The position numbers and the translations under genes were made by a program. From NCBI GenBank assembly GCA_020636025.1, contig JACJYQ010000008.1, positions 248,001-312,000 on the forward strand: a stretch of 64,000 nucleotides of DNA. Direction: 5' to 3'. Shown in pieces: positions 37,701 to 44,613 of this stretch (positions are counted from its first letter, which is position 1; each line of letters starts with the position of its first letter). The notes below the pieces were generated by a model. The model was not told the DNA's origin, did not search any database, and saw nothing but the letters and a program-made list of their open reading frames with translations. Origin of the DNA: Lewinellaceae bacterium (GTDB lineage Bacteria > Bacteroidota > Bacteroidia > Chitinophagales > Saprospiraceae).

Positions 37701-40319
37701 AATGCCTTCCGCAGCTGTTTGGCCACTAAGACAAATGTCTGTCGACATACCGGAACAAATAGTTGCCGGTGATGCAGTTGCAGTACCTGCTGTTGGCATA
37801 CCCGCACAAGCCACCGCCTGAATACCGCTTATTTCATCAGCACCCAGGTCCGGTGTTGTACCGTTGCGAACATCTCCATCAAAATCTTCGGTTATGCCGG
37901 CAATAACCAGTGCATTGCCTTCTATTTGAGTGGCTGTTGCAGAGCTTACATGCAAGAAGTTTGGAGAAGAACCGTTATTACTCAACAAGTTTGGATCTTC
38001 AGTTACAGAGTTGGCATCACGCGGGGCCAATCCTGCCAGGTTTTTATAGTCTGCCAGTGTTTGCAAAGCATTGGTTCCATCGTAATGAATCAAACGGCTG
38101 GAACACGGACCACCTGCAAAAAACAGGTTTTTATCCGATGCCGACCCGTAGTTTGTCAGGGTAGTGCTGGAACGTTGATAGGCAACGGTGAAGCCGGTTC
38201 CTTTTGGAACGGACAGGTTTTCAATCACGTTGTTTCGCAAATTCAGCGTTGCTGTAGTAGCTGTGGTTGAAGTAGTTGCATACACACCGGTTGTGCTGAA
38301 ATTTGTACCTGTTGTAGACGCATTCAGGCTGATGGTGTTGTATGAAACGTTGAAGGTTGTAGAGCTTGTAGTAGTCGTGATATTCAAACCACGAACAGAA
38401 GGAGAAGTAGGCGCCGTGCTGCTGGCAAATGGTGCTTTGATATCTCCAATCAGGTTATTGTACACGTTCGCAATTCCTGAGGTACCAAGAGAGGTAATGG
38501 AAATACCCGAAACAGTTGGTGCTCCGGTTGAGCTACTTTGAACGTTGTATATTTTGTTTTTGTAAATACTGGGCGAACTACTGGCTTGGTTAATACCGGA
38601 AACTAATGTACCACCTGAACTAATGTTATATATCAGGTTTTTCGAAACTGTTCTGGTGCCGGTAGCGGTGAAAGTGTAAATGCCATAAGTTGTTCCCGTA
38701 CCAGCATGCATCAGATCGTGAATGATATTTCCGTTGTAATTTTCATTGGTCGGACCTGAAATATTATAAAGTCCGTACATGGCACTGGAACCTGTCGTTT
38801 TCAGGCACATCAGGTTATAAATCGTATTTGTGTCTGCTGTAACTGTTGTACCGGCAACCTGAATGCCGTACAAAGTACTGCTGGATCCGGAGCCATCAAT
38901 ACTCAAATCATGAACCAGGTTGTATTTAGCAGTTTGTGTTGTACCAGAAGAAAGGTAAATACCAATGGTGGTTCCACCTGAAGTACCGAATCTGCTGACG
39001 TTCTCAACGGTATTGCTTGTAGCCATCGCATTCGTTGCAGAGCCAGAATTGTATATGGTGTACATGGTACCAGAACCTGTTAAGGCTAAATCGCTATAGG
39101 TTATGCCTGAAATGGTATTGTTTTCAATTTTTATCATCGCAGGACTTGCCGAACTGTATATACCATATAATGTGCCTGAGGTAGCGGTTATGTAATCACC
39201 ACTCAGCATATTGTGATGAATATGAATGGTATTGCCGGCGGCAGTTGAACCGGAAACGTTCTCGATAAAGGATATCTGAGCGGTAGTGCCCCCTCCGTGC
39301 ATGGTTACCTGATTATAGCTGATTGTAGCGCTGGCGCTCGTGGCAGTATTCACGTAAATACCCCGAAGAGTGGACACATGGTTTACACCTGCGCCATTAT
39401 TATTATTAACTGTGTTGTAAGATACATTGAGTCCATATTGCGCCAGGGTACGTACACCGGCGGCAGGGTTGGTTGCCGCTGGGGCTCCACCAAAATTAAT
39501 GATGGTATTGCCAGTAGCCGGGGCAGAGCCGCCTACATCATTGTTGGTATCAGCCAGATCAAATGGAGAAGAAGCAGCATACCCGATCAGTGAAATACCA
39601 ATGTTGCAGTTCTGAATGGTGTTGTTGTAAAACCTGTTATCTGAGTTACTACCTGATGCTGCAGTAACCGTGATGATGGTGGTGGCAGCCGTAGACAATG
39701 CATTTACCATCTCTATTCCTCTGGAGCCATCCACAGCCGGTCCAGAGCCTGTTGCGTTGTTTATCCTGTTAAGTGTGATGGTACAGTTCTTAATGGTTAC
39801 GTGATTGCAACCGTTTGTCGCACTGGCTTTGTACAGGGAATAACCATACTCCATGGTAGATGGATTGCTTGTATTGGCAGGGTTGTCCATAAGGTCAATA
39901 CCGTCGATGGTTACGTAATCTGAGCCAATCAGGTTGAAAATACCATCCTGAACGGCAGAGCCGGGCGTTCCCGTACCTCCAGTGTAGGAAGTAATCAGCG
40001 GGTTCGCACCCACACCGCTTTTCTGAAATGTAATGGGGTCTGCAATTGTACCGGTCGCTGTCACGCTAATGGTTGCTGTGATGGTTTCGGTATATCCGGC
40101 AGCAATGTTGAACACTACGCCGCCTGCACCTACGCCCTGGGCATTTAGGTCGGTAACTGCCAATGTGATGGTGGCATAGTCGCCAGGGATATTCTTGACG
40201 CCGCTTAATTGAGCCCGGAGCTTATTGGCTCCAGCTAACCCGGCAATCAAGGAAGTAATTAGAAGCAATCTGTAGTGTAGGATTCCGAAGGATACCAGGG
40301 ACGTGTAGATTTTATTCAT
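28752..40319 (-). CDS. Giant T9SS adhesin with beta-helix head, Ig-like repeats, dockerin pair and cohesin-like domain
   Basis: A 3855-residue surface protein, the largest in the window. After a long signal (~36 residues) comes a right-handed parallel beta-helix (~40-820; many NTI, NNTI and GIY turns) ending at LGADEISG. Residues ~830-1900 hold Ig/PKD-like modules (CxGxSVTLTASG..Y.W, TYTVTVTD), a Thr-rich beta domain with SPDGWLLLG and FRYGAMGTPTSN, and one SprB-like repeat. Two nearly identical 95-residue copies start at 1817 and 1912. From ~2098 the tail matches the 2932-residue protein: HYR-like modules, dockerin pair (~3510-3570), cohesin-like domain (~3643-3760) and T9SS type-A sorting domain (~3770-3855). 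An adhesive or matrix role is inferred. Confidence 0.9.
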   Translation of the reverse strand: MNKIYTSLVSFGILHYRLLLITSLIAGLAGANKLRAQLSGVKNIPGDYATITLAVTDLNAQGVGAGGVVFNIAAGYTETITATISVTATGTIADPITFQKSGVGANPLITSYTGGTGTPGSAVQDGIFNLIGSDYVTIDGIDLMDNPANTSNPSTMEYGYSLYKASATNGCNHVTIKNCTITLNRINNATGSGPAVDGSRGIEMVNALSTAATTIITVTAASGSNSDNRFYNNTIQNCNIGISLIGYAASSPFDLADTNNDVGGSAPATGNTIINFGGAPAATNPAAGVRTLAQYGLNVSYNTVNNNNGAGVNHVSTLRGIYVNTATSASATISYNQVTMHGGGTTAQISFIENVSGSTAAGNTIHIHHNMLSGDYITATSGTLYGIYSSASPAMIKIENNTISGITYSDLALTGSGTMYTIYNSGSATNAMATSNTVENVSRFGTSGGTTIGIYLSSGTTQTAKYNLVHDLSIDGSGSSSTLYGIQVAGTTVTADTNTIYNLMCLKTTGSSAMYGLYNISGPTNENYNGNIIHDLMHAGTGTTYGIYTFTATGTRTVSKNLIYNISSGGTLVSGINQASSSPSIYKNKIYNVQSSSTGAPTVSGISITSLGTSGIANVYNNLIGDIKAPFASSTAPTSPSVRGLNITTTTSSTTFNVSYNTISLNASTTGTNFSTTGVYATTSTTATTATLNLRNNVIENLSVPKGTGFTVAYQRSSTTLTNYGSASDKNLFFAGGPCSSRLIHYDGTNALQTLADYKNLAGLAPRDANSVTEDPNLLSNNGSSPNFLHVSSATATQIEGNALVIAGITEDFDGDVRNGTTPDLGADEISGIQAVACAGMPTAGTATASPATICSGMSTDICLSGQTAAEGISYKWQFSLTSGGPYSDISCTGAACVNTGALAPGTYYYVAVVTCNNSGLSAMSNEVTVTVNGSPAVSVSPSAPSVCIGSSVNLTASGANTYVWAPSTFLNTSMGANVISTPSANITYTVTGTDLIGCTGTTTVAVSVKSSPAVSASATPATICAGENSQLEATDLVPKTANNYVFTPGTGAALDPMAGATQVLGSSNDDTPTASPAPIGFTFNFEGVDYTDYSVSPDGWLLLGTTTAVSQFTNAVTSSTNIPKLYPYWDDLATGADGNVQVLVTGSAPNRIFIVQWFVTIPRNTTGNANSTFQAWLYETSGKIEFRYGAMGTPTSNSISGGITGNPSSNYNSLTFTTNTSSSTAANDVNTIAPPNGTIYTYVPPSLMYAWSPVTFLNNPNIANPLASGVSATTTYTVTATSVNGCTATASATVTTNPIIAISETDMSGVANNDGIICAGGSATLTASGGSSYMWSSGDNMASTTVSPVTTTTYTVTVSDGMCAGTKTFTVTVNPLPTPSIAVAEMSGNVNNDGIICNGASVTLTASGGTSYSWNTGETTAAITKSPMLGTTYTVTVTNSNGCAATASQTITVNPLPTALISPSPASVCLGQSVTLTASGGTGYAWSTGSNTASTTVSPVVNTTYTVTVTDGNGCTSSTTVVVSIDPAPTYTVVVTQPTSCFTADGAIDLTLTGGVSPYTFNWTTPNGSGINQGQEDQSGITVGTYFVTITGNNGCTTTASFNLSGPGGCFSCPTLGSLSDSPTGAVCANSVFTLTENGLLDMGSTYGIIFKYSSTALPDPYVGGTILATVSNANLGGGGTFATANVSIPTGGTYFIYAILDPTPTDGACRPFSSITKVINPTPDAVATPPSQTICSGSSITTIALTGSVPGTSYSWTRDNTASVTGIAASGMGDISGTLTNTTNAAVTVTFTITPSANGCQGSPIMATVVVNPLPQVNAVANMTYCVGSIVPQVVFTSNVSGATFSWSRTNEAIGLGTNSGTGNVPSFTATNAGTAPLTATFSVVATYTNNGVSCNGTPIQFTITVNPNPTVNAVANMAYCVGATVPSVVFTSNVPGATFSWSRTNEAIGLGVNSGTGNVPSFTAANAGNTPLTATFSVVATYTNNGVSCNGTPIQFTITVNPSPVVTATPPSQTICSGNAITTIALSSNVSGSTITWTRNNTATVTGIAASGSGNISGSLTNTTNAPITVTFTITGTANSCPGNATTATVLVNPTPAVFAVTGGGGVCTTDNIGAAIGLSGSQTNVNYRLSLNGVPVGAVVAGTGNAISFGTFLAAGTYTAVATHAQGGCMSTMTGSAVVSTFNCTVSITDPCICLDNATTLINGQFGETIKVNAPGTQTWTIQSVTGLYQNGSPAPPAAPVPFAANAALTNLGAAMNMFELKGKHVDAIGYTVTVTNGLGTSLTIGNACQYPNPSFTVNLSGDYCLNSDPVTLTGDPGDANIISQGFTVNGVPATQFDPGQGVGQYVIAYIVNGGTPKAFGPNDPGCTQTIKQFVNVVQTPSTIYCNDQVYVSLPASCTGEIMPDDILEGTYGCFDDYVVELDKTLPYGDGPWLPSTLSATDIGKTYQARVTHLVSGNKCWGSVTIQDKLAPKMTCQDFHLICPITTYDPSYLSTVLGIAAANPVVTDCSSFSKSYTDTWFDLACGGTINGMQDISAYVIRKWTAIDQWGNSTTCQQYIYFDRKHVTDVIFPIDVEITCGQNINTDPSVTGAPYLVGFNRQWPLNPGAGFCEMQAAYSDQILPVCDGTYKILRTWTVLDWCLPTTPTPPYTNPQYYIQLIKVVDLSGPAFTCPANTTVSIDPFQCCATVDMPDRIIEDGCSRVNNISGMVVTFDQYTGQQSGMYTFGGTLSDFPGNNWWNRDTMGNWGSTPCLPIGTHTVTYIAEDDCGNSTTCSFKLTVADFVPPVAACDQTTTVGIGYDDPHDCYTPDNGCAGAGVTWVKASTFNDGSYDDCHNVKMTIRRMSPYSSCINDLDKNSCYPNGQSEYTIATAESDSIKFYCCEVGTTQTVILRVYQVDVNGNLMNGIDGSPLYNECMIQVEVQDKQKPFCSSPSNVTVSCETFDPSLWLYGKASVLDNCCLDETKVYQGQCGLTHSVNYSQFDTLCNKGTIVRTFRAFDCHGQSSQCTQRIVVNYEQDYYVRFPNDVIITVCDGTGNYGEPTFFGEDCELLGVSYEDEVFTVVPDACFKIERQWKIINWCTYDPNGICIDVPNPSPNAITNHASNLPGPIVSPIQTSGDPWKSTIVKIKPSDATATNYSIYYNPNANCYTYKQIIKIIDTQDPIVDCPASPVTICDLTSNDAQLWNASYWWDNANQSHDLCEAPSDICITATDLCSGSNINIEYQLFLDLDGDGVMETVVNSTQLGNQAGGLGWNNIMFGNLTGAGQSRQFDGRPVPTNQKWGFAIQETVTGNNKTACVKFNTFQNQTTYVTPQLPHGTHKIKWFVSDGCGNETVCEYTIIVKDCKAPTVVCLNGLSVNIMPTGMIQLWATDFLQYADDNCTLAPYLKYGIRKCGQGTGFPVDAQGNPITNVTFDCTELGTQCVELWAIDLAGNADYCETYVIVQDNNGNCPNGSTVNVSGFVKTETQDGVEEANIGINNAGTITGNNGFYQLMNSVPMGANVSITPFKDDNPLNGVTTYDLVLISKHILGIEPLGSPYKMIAADANKSNSITTFDVVELRKLILGIYQELPNNTSWRFVDKAQVFANPDNPFMGSIKESISVPNAVTNLNNEDFVGVKVGDVNNTAVANSLMVSNDRTSGTLLFDVSDRDVTVGEEFEVNFIASEKSQGYQMTLNLNGLKVSDLTQGDNSGKVDANNFGVFADALTVSIDGAENFTVKFRAEKAGKLSDMLGVSSRITKAEAYSMTNDRQEVALRFDGKTIAGVGFELYQNQPNPFVNKTFIGFHLPEDATAVLSVYDETGRIVFTQKGDFAKGYNVISLDKALINGDGLLYYTLESGANAATKKMIRVR
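34302..34871 (-). repeat. Tandem 285-bp duplication inside the 3855-residue gene
   Basis: Two head-to-tail units of exactly 95 codons, 34587-34871 and 34302-34586, encode Ig-like modules that differ at only a few residues (for example GTNSGTGNVPSFTATNAG and GVNSGTGNVPSFTAANAG). They share ATFSWSRTNEAIGLG and NNGVSCNGTPIQFTITVNP. The other repeats in the gene are much more diverged, so this is a recent duplication. Confidence 0.85.
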
Positions 40320-40670
40320 TTCATGAAAATTTAGTACAGGATATTTCGATTAGTACAATAATGAGTAAGGCAACCGACATACACTGTCGATTGCTAGTAA
40401 CACGTAGAATGAGAAAATGCAATAAGGAGGAGCAAACACCCGCTACAGAATGTAGTGGATAAGATGATCAACCTTTCATGAGTAAACTTTTAAACTGGAT
40501 TAATACCGGCTAAAGGTATGTGAGGCACCTCAAATTTCATTCCTTGTAATGTCATGGAAAGCGCCGAATGAGCCCAATTGCAGAGTGCCAAATGTTAATA
40601 GAGAAATCAAGCTTAACAATAGATTGTTTAAGCCGCAATTATATATTTTGATTTTATCTACTATGTGTTT

Positions 40671-40717
40671 ATTAAAACCATTAAAATAACATTAAAATGT
40701 ATTAAAATTACCATTAA
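40671..40717. repeat. Helically phased ATTAAAA elements
   Basis: ATTAAAA starts at 40671, 40680, 40691 and 40701, with a shorter ATTAA at 40713, giving steps of 9, 11, 10 and 12 bases. A-tracts at this spacing bend DNA. Two of them, ATTAAAATGTATTAAAA, recur at 28021-28037 upstream of the other giant gene. Confidence 0.55.
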
Positions 40718-40781
40718 GACCTAAAAACAATTAAATTACATAAACTTTCAACTTTCACTCCACACCCTAATTGGGTATAAA

Positions 40782-40812
40782 AAAGCCGCCCCGGCATTCC
40801 GGGACGGCTTCA
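40782..40812 (-). terminator. Terminator behind the P-loop gene (minus strand)
   Basis: Arms AAGCCGTCCCGG and CCGGGGCGGCTT (one G-U wobble, read on the minus strand) are followed by TTTTTT. It is about 215 bases after the stop at 41028, the nearest minus-strand gene end. Confidence 0.7.
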
Positions 40813-41027
40813 TCTTCCTACCTAAACCAGGCTATTACAGCCTGCAAATTATTTTGAATTCAATGCTTTGGATTGAATCTCATTTCCAATTTTTAACTTA
40901 AAATTCGTGCACAAAAATGCATTTATTCAAATGACCCTGGCAAGCGTATAAATACCTGAATCTAAGGTACGTAATTTTACTCATTGGAAGAGTAAGGCAA
41001 TTGTTAAATCTTGACTTCTCCAGGAGA

Positions 41028-41570
41028 TTATAAAGCCAGGCTCTCACATACAATTCGTAAGTTTTCTTGTAAAGGTTGCATGCCATCCAGATTAATTACA
41101 GGACAAGGCAACTTGGCCATCCATTCCTTTTCACTTTCTCTACTCCTGAGATTCCCGGAAGGCTCATCATAGGAGCCAGCCCAATCCAAAAACTTAACAA
41201 AAACCTGATGCAAATCCCCAACTTCATCGACGCGAGCCTTTCCATACCTGTTTTCTTCCCGCAGCGTAATCCTTTGAATCCTGATCTCCCTGGGTGCCCA
41301 CATATAAAGAACCACATCAAACAGGGGTATGAATACATCACCCCAACCACATAATGCACCTGACAAAACCCAGTCATTGGTTTCGTTTAGTGCTTTCGAC
41401 AACAATTCCCGCCTGTGCTCAGGGTTTCTTCTGCGGCGAAATGGTAACTCATCATCTGTAAACCAATGAAAATCATCGGTGTCAAAATGTGGCACGGTCA
41501 GATGCTCAGCCAGTAACTTACCAAGGCTGCTAACCCCGGAACCCGGTGCTCCCAGAATATGAATCTTCAT
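41028..41570 (-). CDS. Adenylate-kinase-like P-loop protein with altered Walker A
   Basis: A 180-residue cytoplasmic NMP-kinase-like protein (AAA_17/AAA_18-type, often called adenylate or shikimate kinase-like). The P-loop reads GAPGSGVSSLG: Val replaces the usual Lys and Ser-Ser the usual Ser-Thr. Relatives often have GASGSGTTTLG, also without Lys, so the change is a family trait more than a defect. FDTDDFHWFTDD and ALCGWGDVFIPLFDVVLYMW are the expected acidic and strand-3 motifs, and RIQRITLREENRYG is the lid region. The ATG at 41570 is chosen over an in-frame TTG at 41579. The substrate is unknown. It follows the FG-GAP gene by 97 bases. Confidence 0.75.
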   Translation of the reverse strand: MKIHILGAPGSGVSSLGKLLAEHLTVPHFDTDDFHWFTDDELPFRRRRNPEHRRELLSKALNETNDWVLSGALCGWGDVFIPLFDVVLYMWAPREIRIQRITLREENRYGKARVDEVGDLHQVFVKFLDWAGSYDEPSGNLRSRESEKEWMAKLPCPVINLDGMQPLQENLRIVCESLAL

Positions 41571-41667
41571 TGACTGCAAACAAAAGAAATATCCTGAAAA
41601 CCACCGGCCTTTTTCATGAGAATCAATAATGGTCTGACAATTTCAATCAATTACCCTCCATACTTAA

Positions 41668-43458
41668 TCAATGCCTGACAAGCTGTAGTGTACCTCGCCA
41701 TTTCTGACCCTGAATTCTGATAAAATAAACTCCTTCCGACACCTGAACCCCTTGATTATCAACACCATTCCAAGTCCACCGTTGTTCCCCCGAAGCTGTT
41801 TCTTTTTGGATTGAATAAACTGATTTCCCTGTTGTGTCCAAAATGTCAATTTGCACTTTTTCCTGAATGGCAGATTGCCAGGAAATACTGACCGAATCAA
41901 AAAATGGATTTGGTGTTCCCAGCAGTGTTATTTGCTCATACAATTGTTCTGTCACGCTGGAAGCAACCGGCCCTTCAATGAGATTAATATACTGATTAAC
42001 CGACTTGGCTGGAAAGGATTCCAATTGAGCATTTGGCCACTGAATAAGAATAGAATCGACCATTTGTGATTGCCCCAACCCAAAATGAGCTGTCAACTGG
42101 TTTTGTCCGCAATAACCCGACTGCGCGCTGATTTCACGCAGTTGTTTTTTAACCTGACCGTTTAAGGTTGTATACACCCAAACCTTGGCGCCGATGGCGT
42201 TTTTGTTGCTTATTGTTCCGATGCAGTTTATCATGATCCAGTTGTTTCCGTTTTCTGCGCTGTGGTTCTCATACAGGTAATCTTTTTGACTGGCATTGTA
42301 ACAGTTGGCCACTGCCAGATCCAGGTCACCGTCTCGGTCGTAATCACCAAAGGCGCAACCATAGGACCATCCCTGGTCGCTGCTGACTACCTCTGCATCA
42401 TCCTGTAAAAAGCTGCCGTCACCCTGGTTCAGAAAAAGACTGTTTTTCCACAATCCGCCCCAAAATGCGTGGGTGACAAAAAGGTCAAGGTCGCCATCAT
42501 TGTCTACATCGGCCCACTGGCTTCCGAAAGAATTACCCACTGCATTCACAACCGGATCATTGGTAACTTTCTCAAAAACCCCGTTGTTGTTTCTGTATAA
42601 GCCATCTTTGGATTGATCGTTTGCGAGGAAAACATCCAAGTCCCCATCGTTGTCGAAATCTCCCCAACTGCTGCTGATGGTTGACCCGGCAGCGGTGAGC
42701 AAGGAACCTCCGGTGATTTTTATGAAGTTGCCAGCATCATTTCGATACATATTCTCATGCTCATAATTTTCATTTGTCACAAAAAGATCCAGATCACCAT
42801 CGAGGTCAAAATCTGTCCAGTTTATCGAGCGTGAGGTACCAACATCCGTTACCGGAGCTCCGGATATTATCCTGCTCAGGGTGCCGTCGCCGTTGTTGTG
42901 ATACAGAAAATTGCGCTTGTTACCGCCACTATTGCTTACATACAGATCCAGATACCCGTCCTGGTCATAATCCCCCCAGGAGGCAGTTTCCGAATACCCC
43001 CCGTTGTTGGTAAAATCACCCATTGTCACCTGCTCGAACGTACCGTCGCCGTTGTTCCTGTAAAACAGATTATTCGCCCCGTACCAGTTTACGACAAAAC
43101 AATCCATGTCGCCGTCATTGTCGTAATCAGCCCAGGTTGCGCCGTCTGAAGGCGCTTTGTCCTGTACAATCGGTTGATCAATCACTGCAGAAAATCCACC
43201 ACTTCCATCATTGAGGTACAGATAGTTGTTTGCCCCGCCTGATGGGCCATTGCTGATAAACAAATCCAGGTATCCGTCATTATTTATATCAATCCAGTTC
43301 ACCGAGCGAGAATCACCGGGAGTATTGGCCACCGGACCGTCTATTACTTTAGAAAAAATGGGAGAGTGGCCTTCCACACCGGTTTGTGCTTTAGTATTCA
43401 AATGGGGAATGATCAAAAAGATAATAATAGAAAGCAGGCACAGGAATTTCATAGTCAT
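41668..43458 (-). CDS. T9SS-exported FG-GAP/VCBS protein with ASPIC/UnbV domain
   Basis: A 596-residue exported protein. A signal peptide (FLCLLSIIIFLIIPHLNTKAQ) is followed by seven or so FG-GAP/VCBS blades (~30-385), each with a DxDxDGDLDLF Ca-binding loop such as WADYDNDGDMDCFV. The ASPIC/UnbV domain follows at ~400-490 (NAIGAKVWVYTT, HFGLGQSQMVDSILIQWPN), an arrangement known in CRTAC1-like proteins. The last ~75 residues are a T9SS type-A sorting domain (TLLGTPNPFFDSVSISW...GVYFIRIQGQKWRGTLQLVRH). These proteins bind Ca2+ and probably carbohydrate or protein at the surface; the ligand is unknown. Confidence 0.88.
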   Translation of the reverse strand: MTMKFLCLLSIIIFLIIPHLNTKAQTGVEGHSPIFSKVIDGPVANTPGDSRSVNWIDINNDGYLDLFISNGPSGGANNYLYLNDGSGGFSAVIDQPIVQDKAPSDGATWADYDNDGDMDCFVVNWYGANNLFYRNNGDGTFEQVTMGDFTNNGGYSETASWGDYDQDGYLDLYVSNSGGNKRNFLYHNNGDGTLSRIISGAPVTDVGTSRSINWTDFDLDGDLDLFVTNENYEHENMYRNDAGNFIKITGGSLLTAAGSTISSSWGDFDNDGDLDVFLANDQSKDGLYRNNNGVFEKVTNDPVVNAVGNSFGSQWADVDNDGDLDLFVTHAFWGGLWKNSLFLNQGDGSFLQDDAEVVSSDQGWSYGCAFGDYDRDGDLDLAVANCYNASQKDYLYENHSAENGNNWIMINCIGTISNKNAIGAKVWVYTTLNGQVKKQLREISAQSGYCGQNQLTAHFGLGQSQMVDSILIQWPNAQLESFPAKSVNQYINLIEGPVASSVTEQLYEQITLLGTPNPFFDSVSISWQSAIQEKVQIDILDTTGKSVYSIQKETASGEQRWTWNGVDNQGVQVSEGVYFIRIQGQKWRGTLQLVRH

Positions 43459-43590
43459 ACTTTTTTAGAATTTAAGAAAAGGCCAACGGCCGACTCCCAA
43501 AATTGACAAAAGAGCCAGGGCACTGCTTGATAATTCACTGAACAACCGTTTCCTCCCCACAGAAAACCACATACTGCGAAACTTTTTGTG

Positions 43591-43598
43591 GAATTTTG
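43591..43598 (+). promoter_or_regulatory. Possible -7 element before the histidine kinase
   Basis: GAATTTTG (one mismatch to TAnnTTTG) ends 4 bases before the ATG at 43603, matching the arrangement seen before lhgO and ubiA. Confidence 0.3.
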
Positions 43599-43602
43599 CC
43601 CC

Positions 43603-44613
43603 ATGAAACGCCGCATCGCCCTGCATTTTGCTTTTTGGTTGGCATACTGGCTTATTTATGCCTATACAGGTAGCCGTTACGACGGAAACCTGCCCAAATA
43701 CCTGCTCACCGAAGGACTACAAATGCCGGCAAGGATGTTGGCTACCTATGTCTCTTTGTGGTGTTTTGATCGTTTTAGCGGCTTACATAACCAGCGTTTC
43801 TGGCTGGCTTTCGCGGGTGCGGCGCTGGCTGTGATTTCCGGAGGCTTGCTAAACAGGCTGATCAAATTCTCCTATTTGGTCCCGGTGCATTTTCCGGATG
43901 CAAGCATTGAGTTCTGGGGCTACAGAATGGTGTATGATATGTTTGATGTCTTGGTCGCCTGTGCCTGCGCTATTAGCGCCCGTTTATATTTTCGCCAACA
44001 GGAATTCCACCAACGGGAAACAGCCTTGCGCCACGAAAAGATCAATGCAGAATTATTGGCGTTGAAAAGCCAGATTCATCCTCATTTTTTGTTCAACACC
44101 ATTAACAACATTTACGCGTTGGCGCGAAAAAAATCTGACAAAACGGCTCCGATTGCGTTAAAACTGGCTCAGCTGCTGAGATATGTCCTATATGAATCCT
44201 CCAAACAAACTGTCAGACTTGAGCAGGAAATACAGTTGCTGAAGGATTATATTGAACTCGAAAAATTGCGTTTTGATGAAGAGCGGTTAAAAATCAGTTT
44301 CAATGAAGATGTAGATGACCTGCAGCAAGCAATCAGTCCATTGTTGTTGTTGCCTCTGGTTGAAAATGCCTTTAAACACGGCGTAAGTGAAGTGCGCAAC
44401 GAGGTTTGGATTAACATTAACCTTACCCTGCAAAATAAAATCCTCAACTTTTCAATCCGAAATTCGAGGCAGGCAAAGAACCCGGAAAACAAACAGGGAA
44501 TTGGCCTGAAAAACTTGCTGAGACAACTTGAATTACAGTATCCGGAACGCCACAGTCTTGTTATTCAGGAAGAAGAAACCGTTTTCAGCATTCATTTAAG
44601 CATTTCACTATGA
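43603..44613 (+). CDS. LytS-type membrane histidine kinase
   Basis: A 336-residue sensor kinase of the His_kinase (PF06580) type. I chose the ATG at 43603 (MKRRIALHF) over an in-frame GTG at 43588. Four membrane helices fill residues ~1-125. The phosphorylated His is in KSQIHPHFLFNTINNIYAL, the N-box is LLPLVENAFKHG, and the G-box GIGLKNLLRQLELQYP closes the ATPase domain, which is C-terminal. The input signal is unknown; no periplasmic sensor loop of size is present. Its stop overlaps the response regulator start by 4 bases, so the two form a pair. Confidence 0.92.
   Translation: MKRRIALHFAFWLAYWLIYAYTGSRYDGNLPKYLLTEGLQMPARMLATYVSLWCFDRFSGLHNQRFWLAFAGAALAVISGGLLNRLIKFSYLVPVHFPDASIEFWGYRMVYDMFDVLVACACAISARLYFRQQEFHQRETALRHEKINAELLALKSQIHPHFLFNTINNIYALARKKSDKTAPIALKLAQLLRYVLYESSKQTVRLEQEIQLLKDYIELEKLRFDEERLKISFNEDVDDLQQAISPLLLLPLVENAFKHGVSEVRNEVWININLTLQNKILNFSIRNSRQAKNPENKQGIGLKNLLRQLELQYPERHSLVIQEEETVFSIHLSISL

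Larger units (their letters stand above)
40320..41027. other. 708-base intergenic region between the giant adhesin and the P-loop gene
   Basis: No coding frame or RNA gene is recognised. It contains a long leader region for the adhesin, five A-rich ATTAA(A)A elements in phase with the DNA helix (40671-40717) and a minus-strand terminator (40782-40812). No clear TAnnTTTG promoter for the adhesin was found. Confidence 0.6.
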
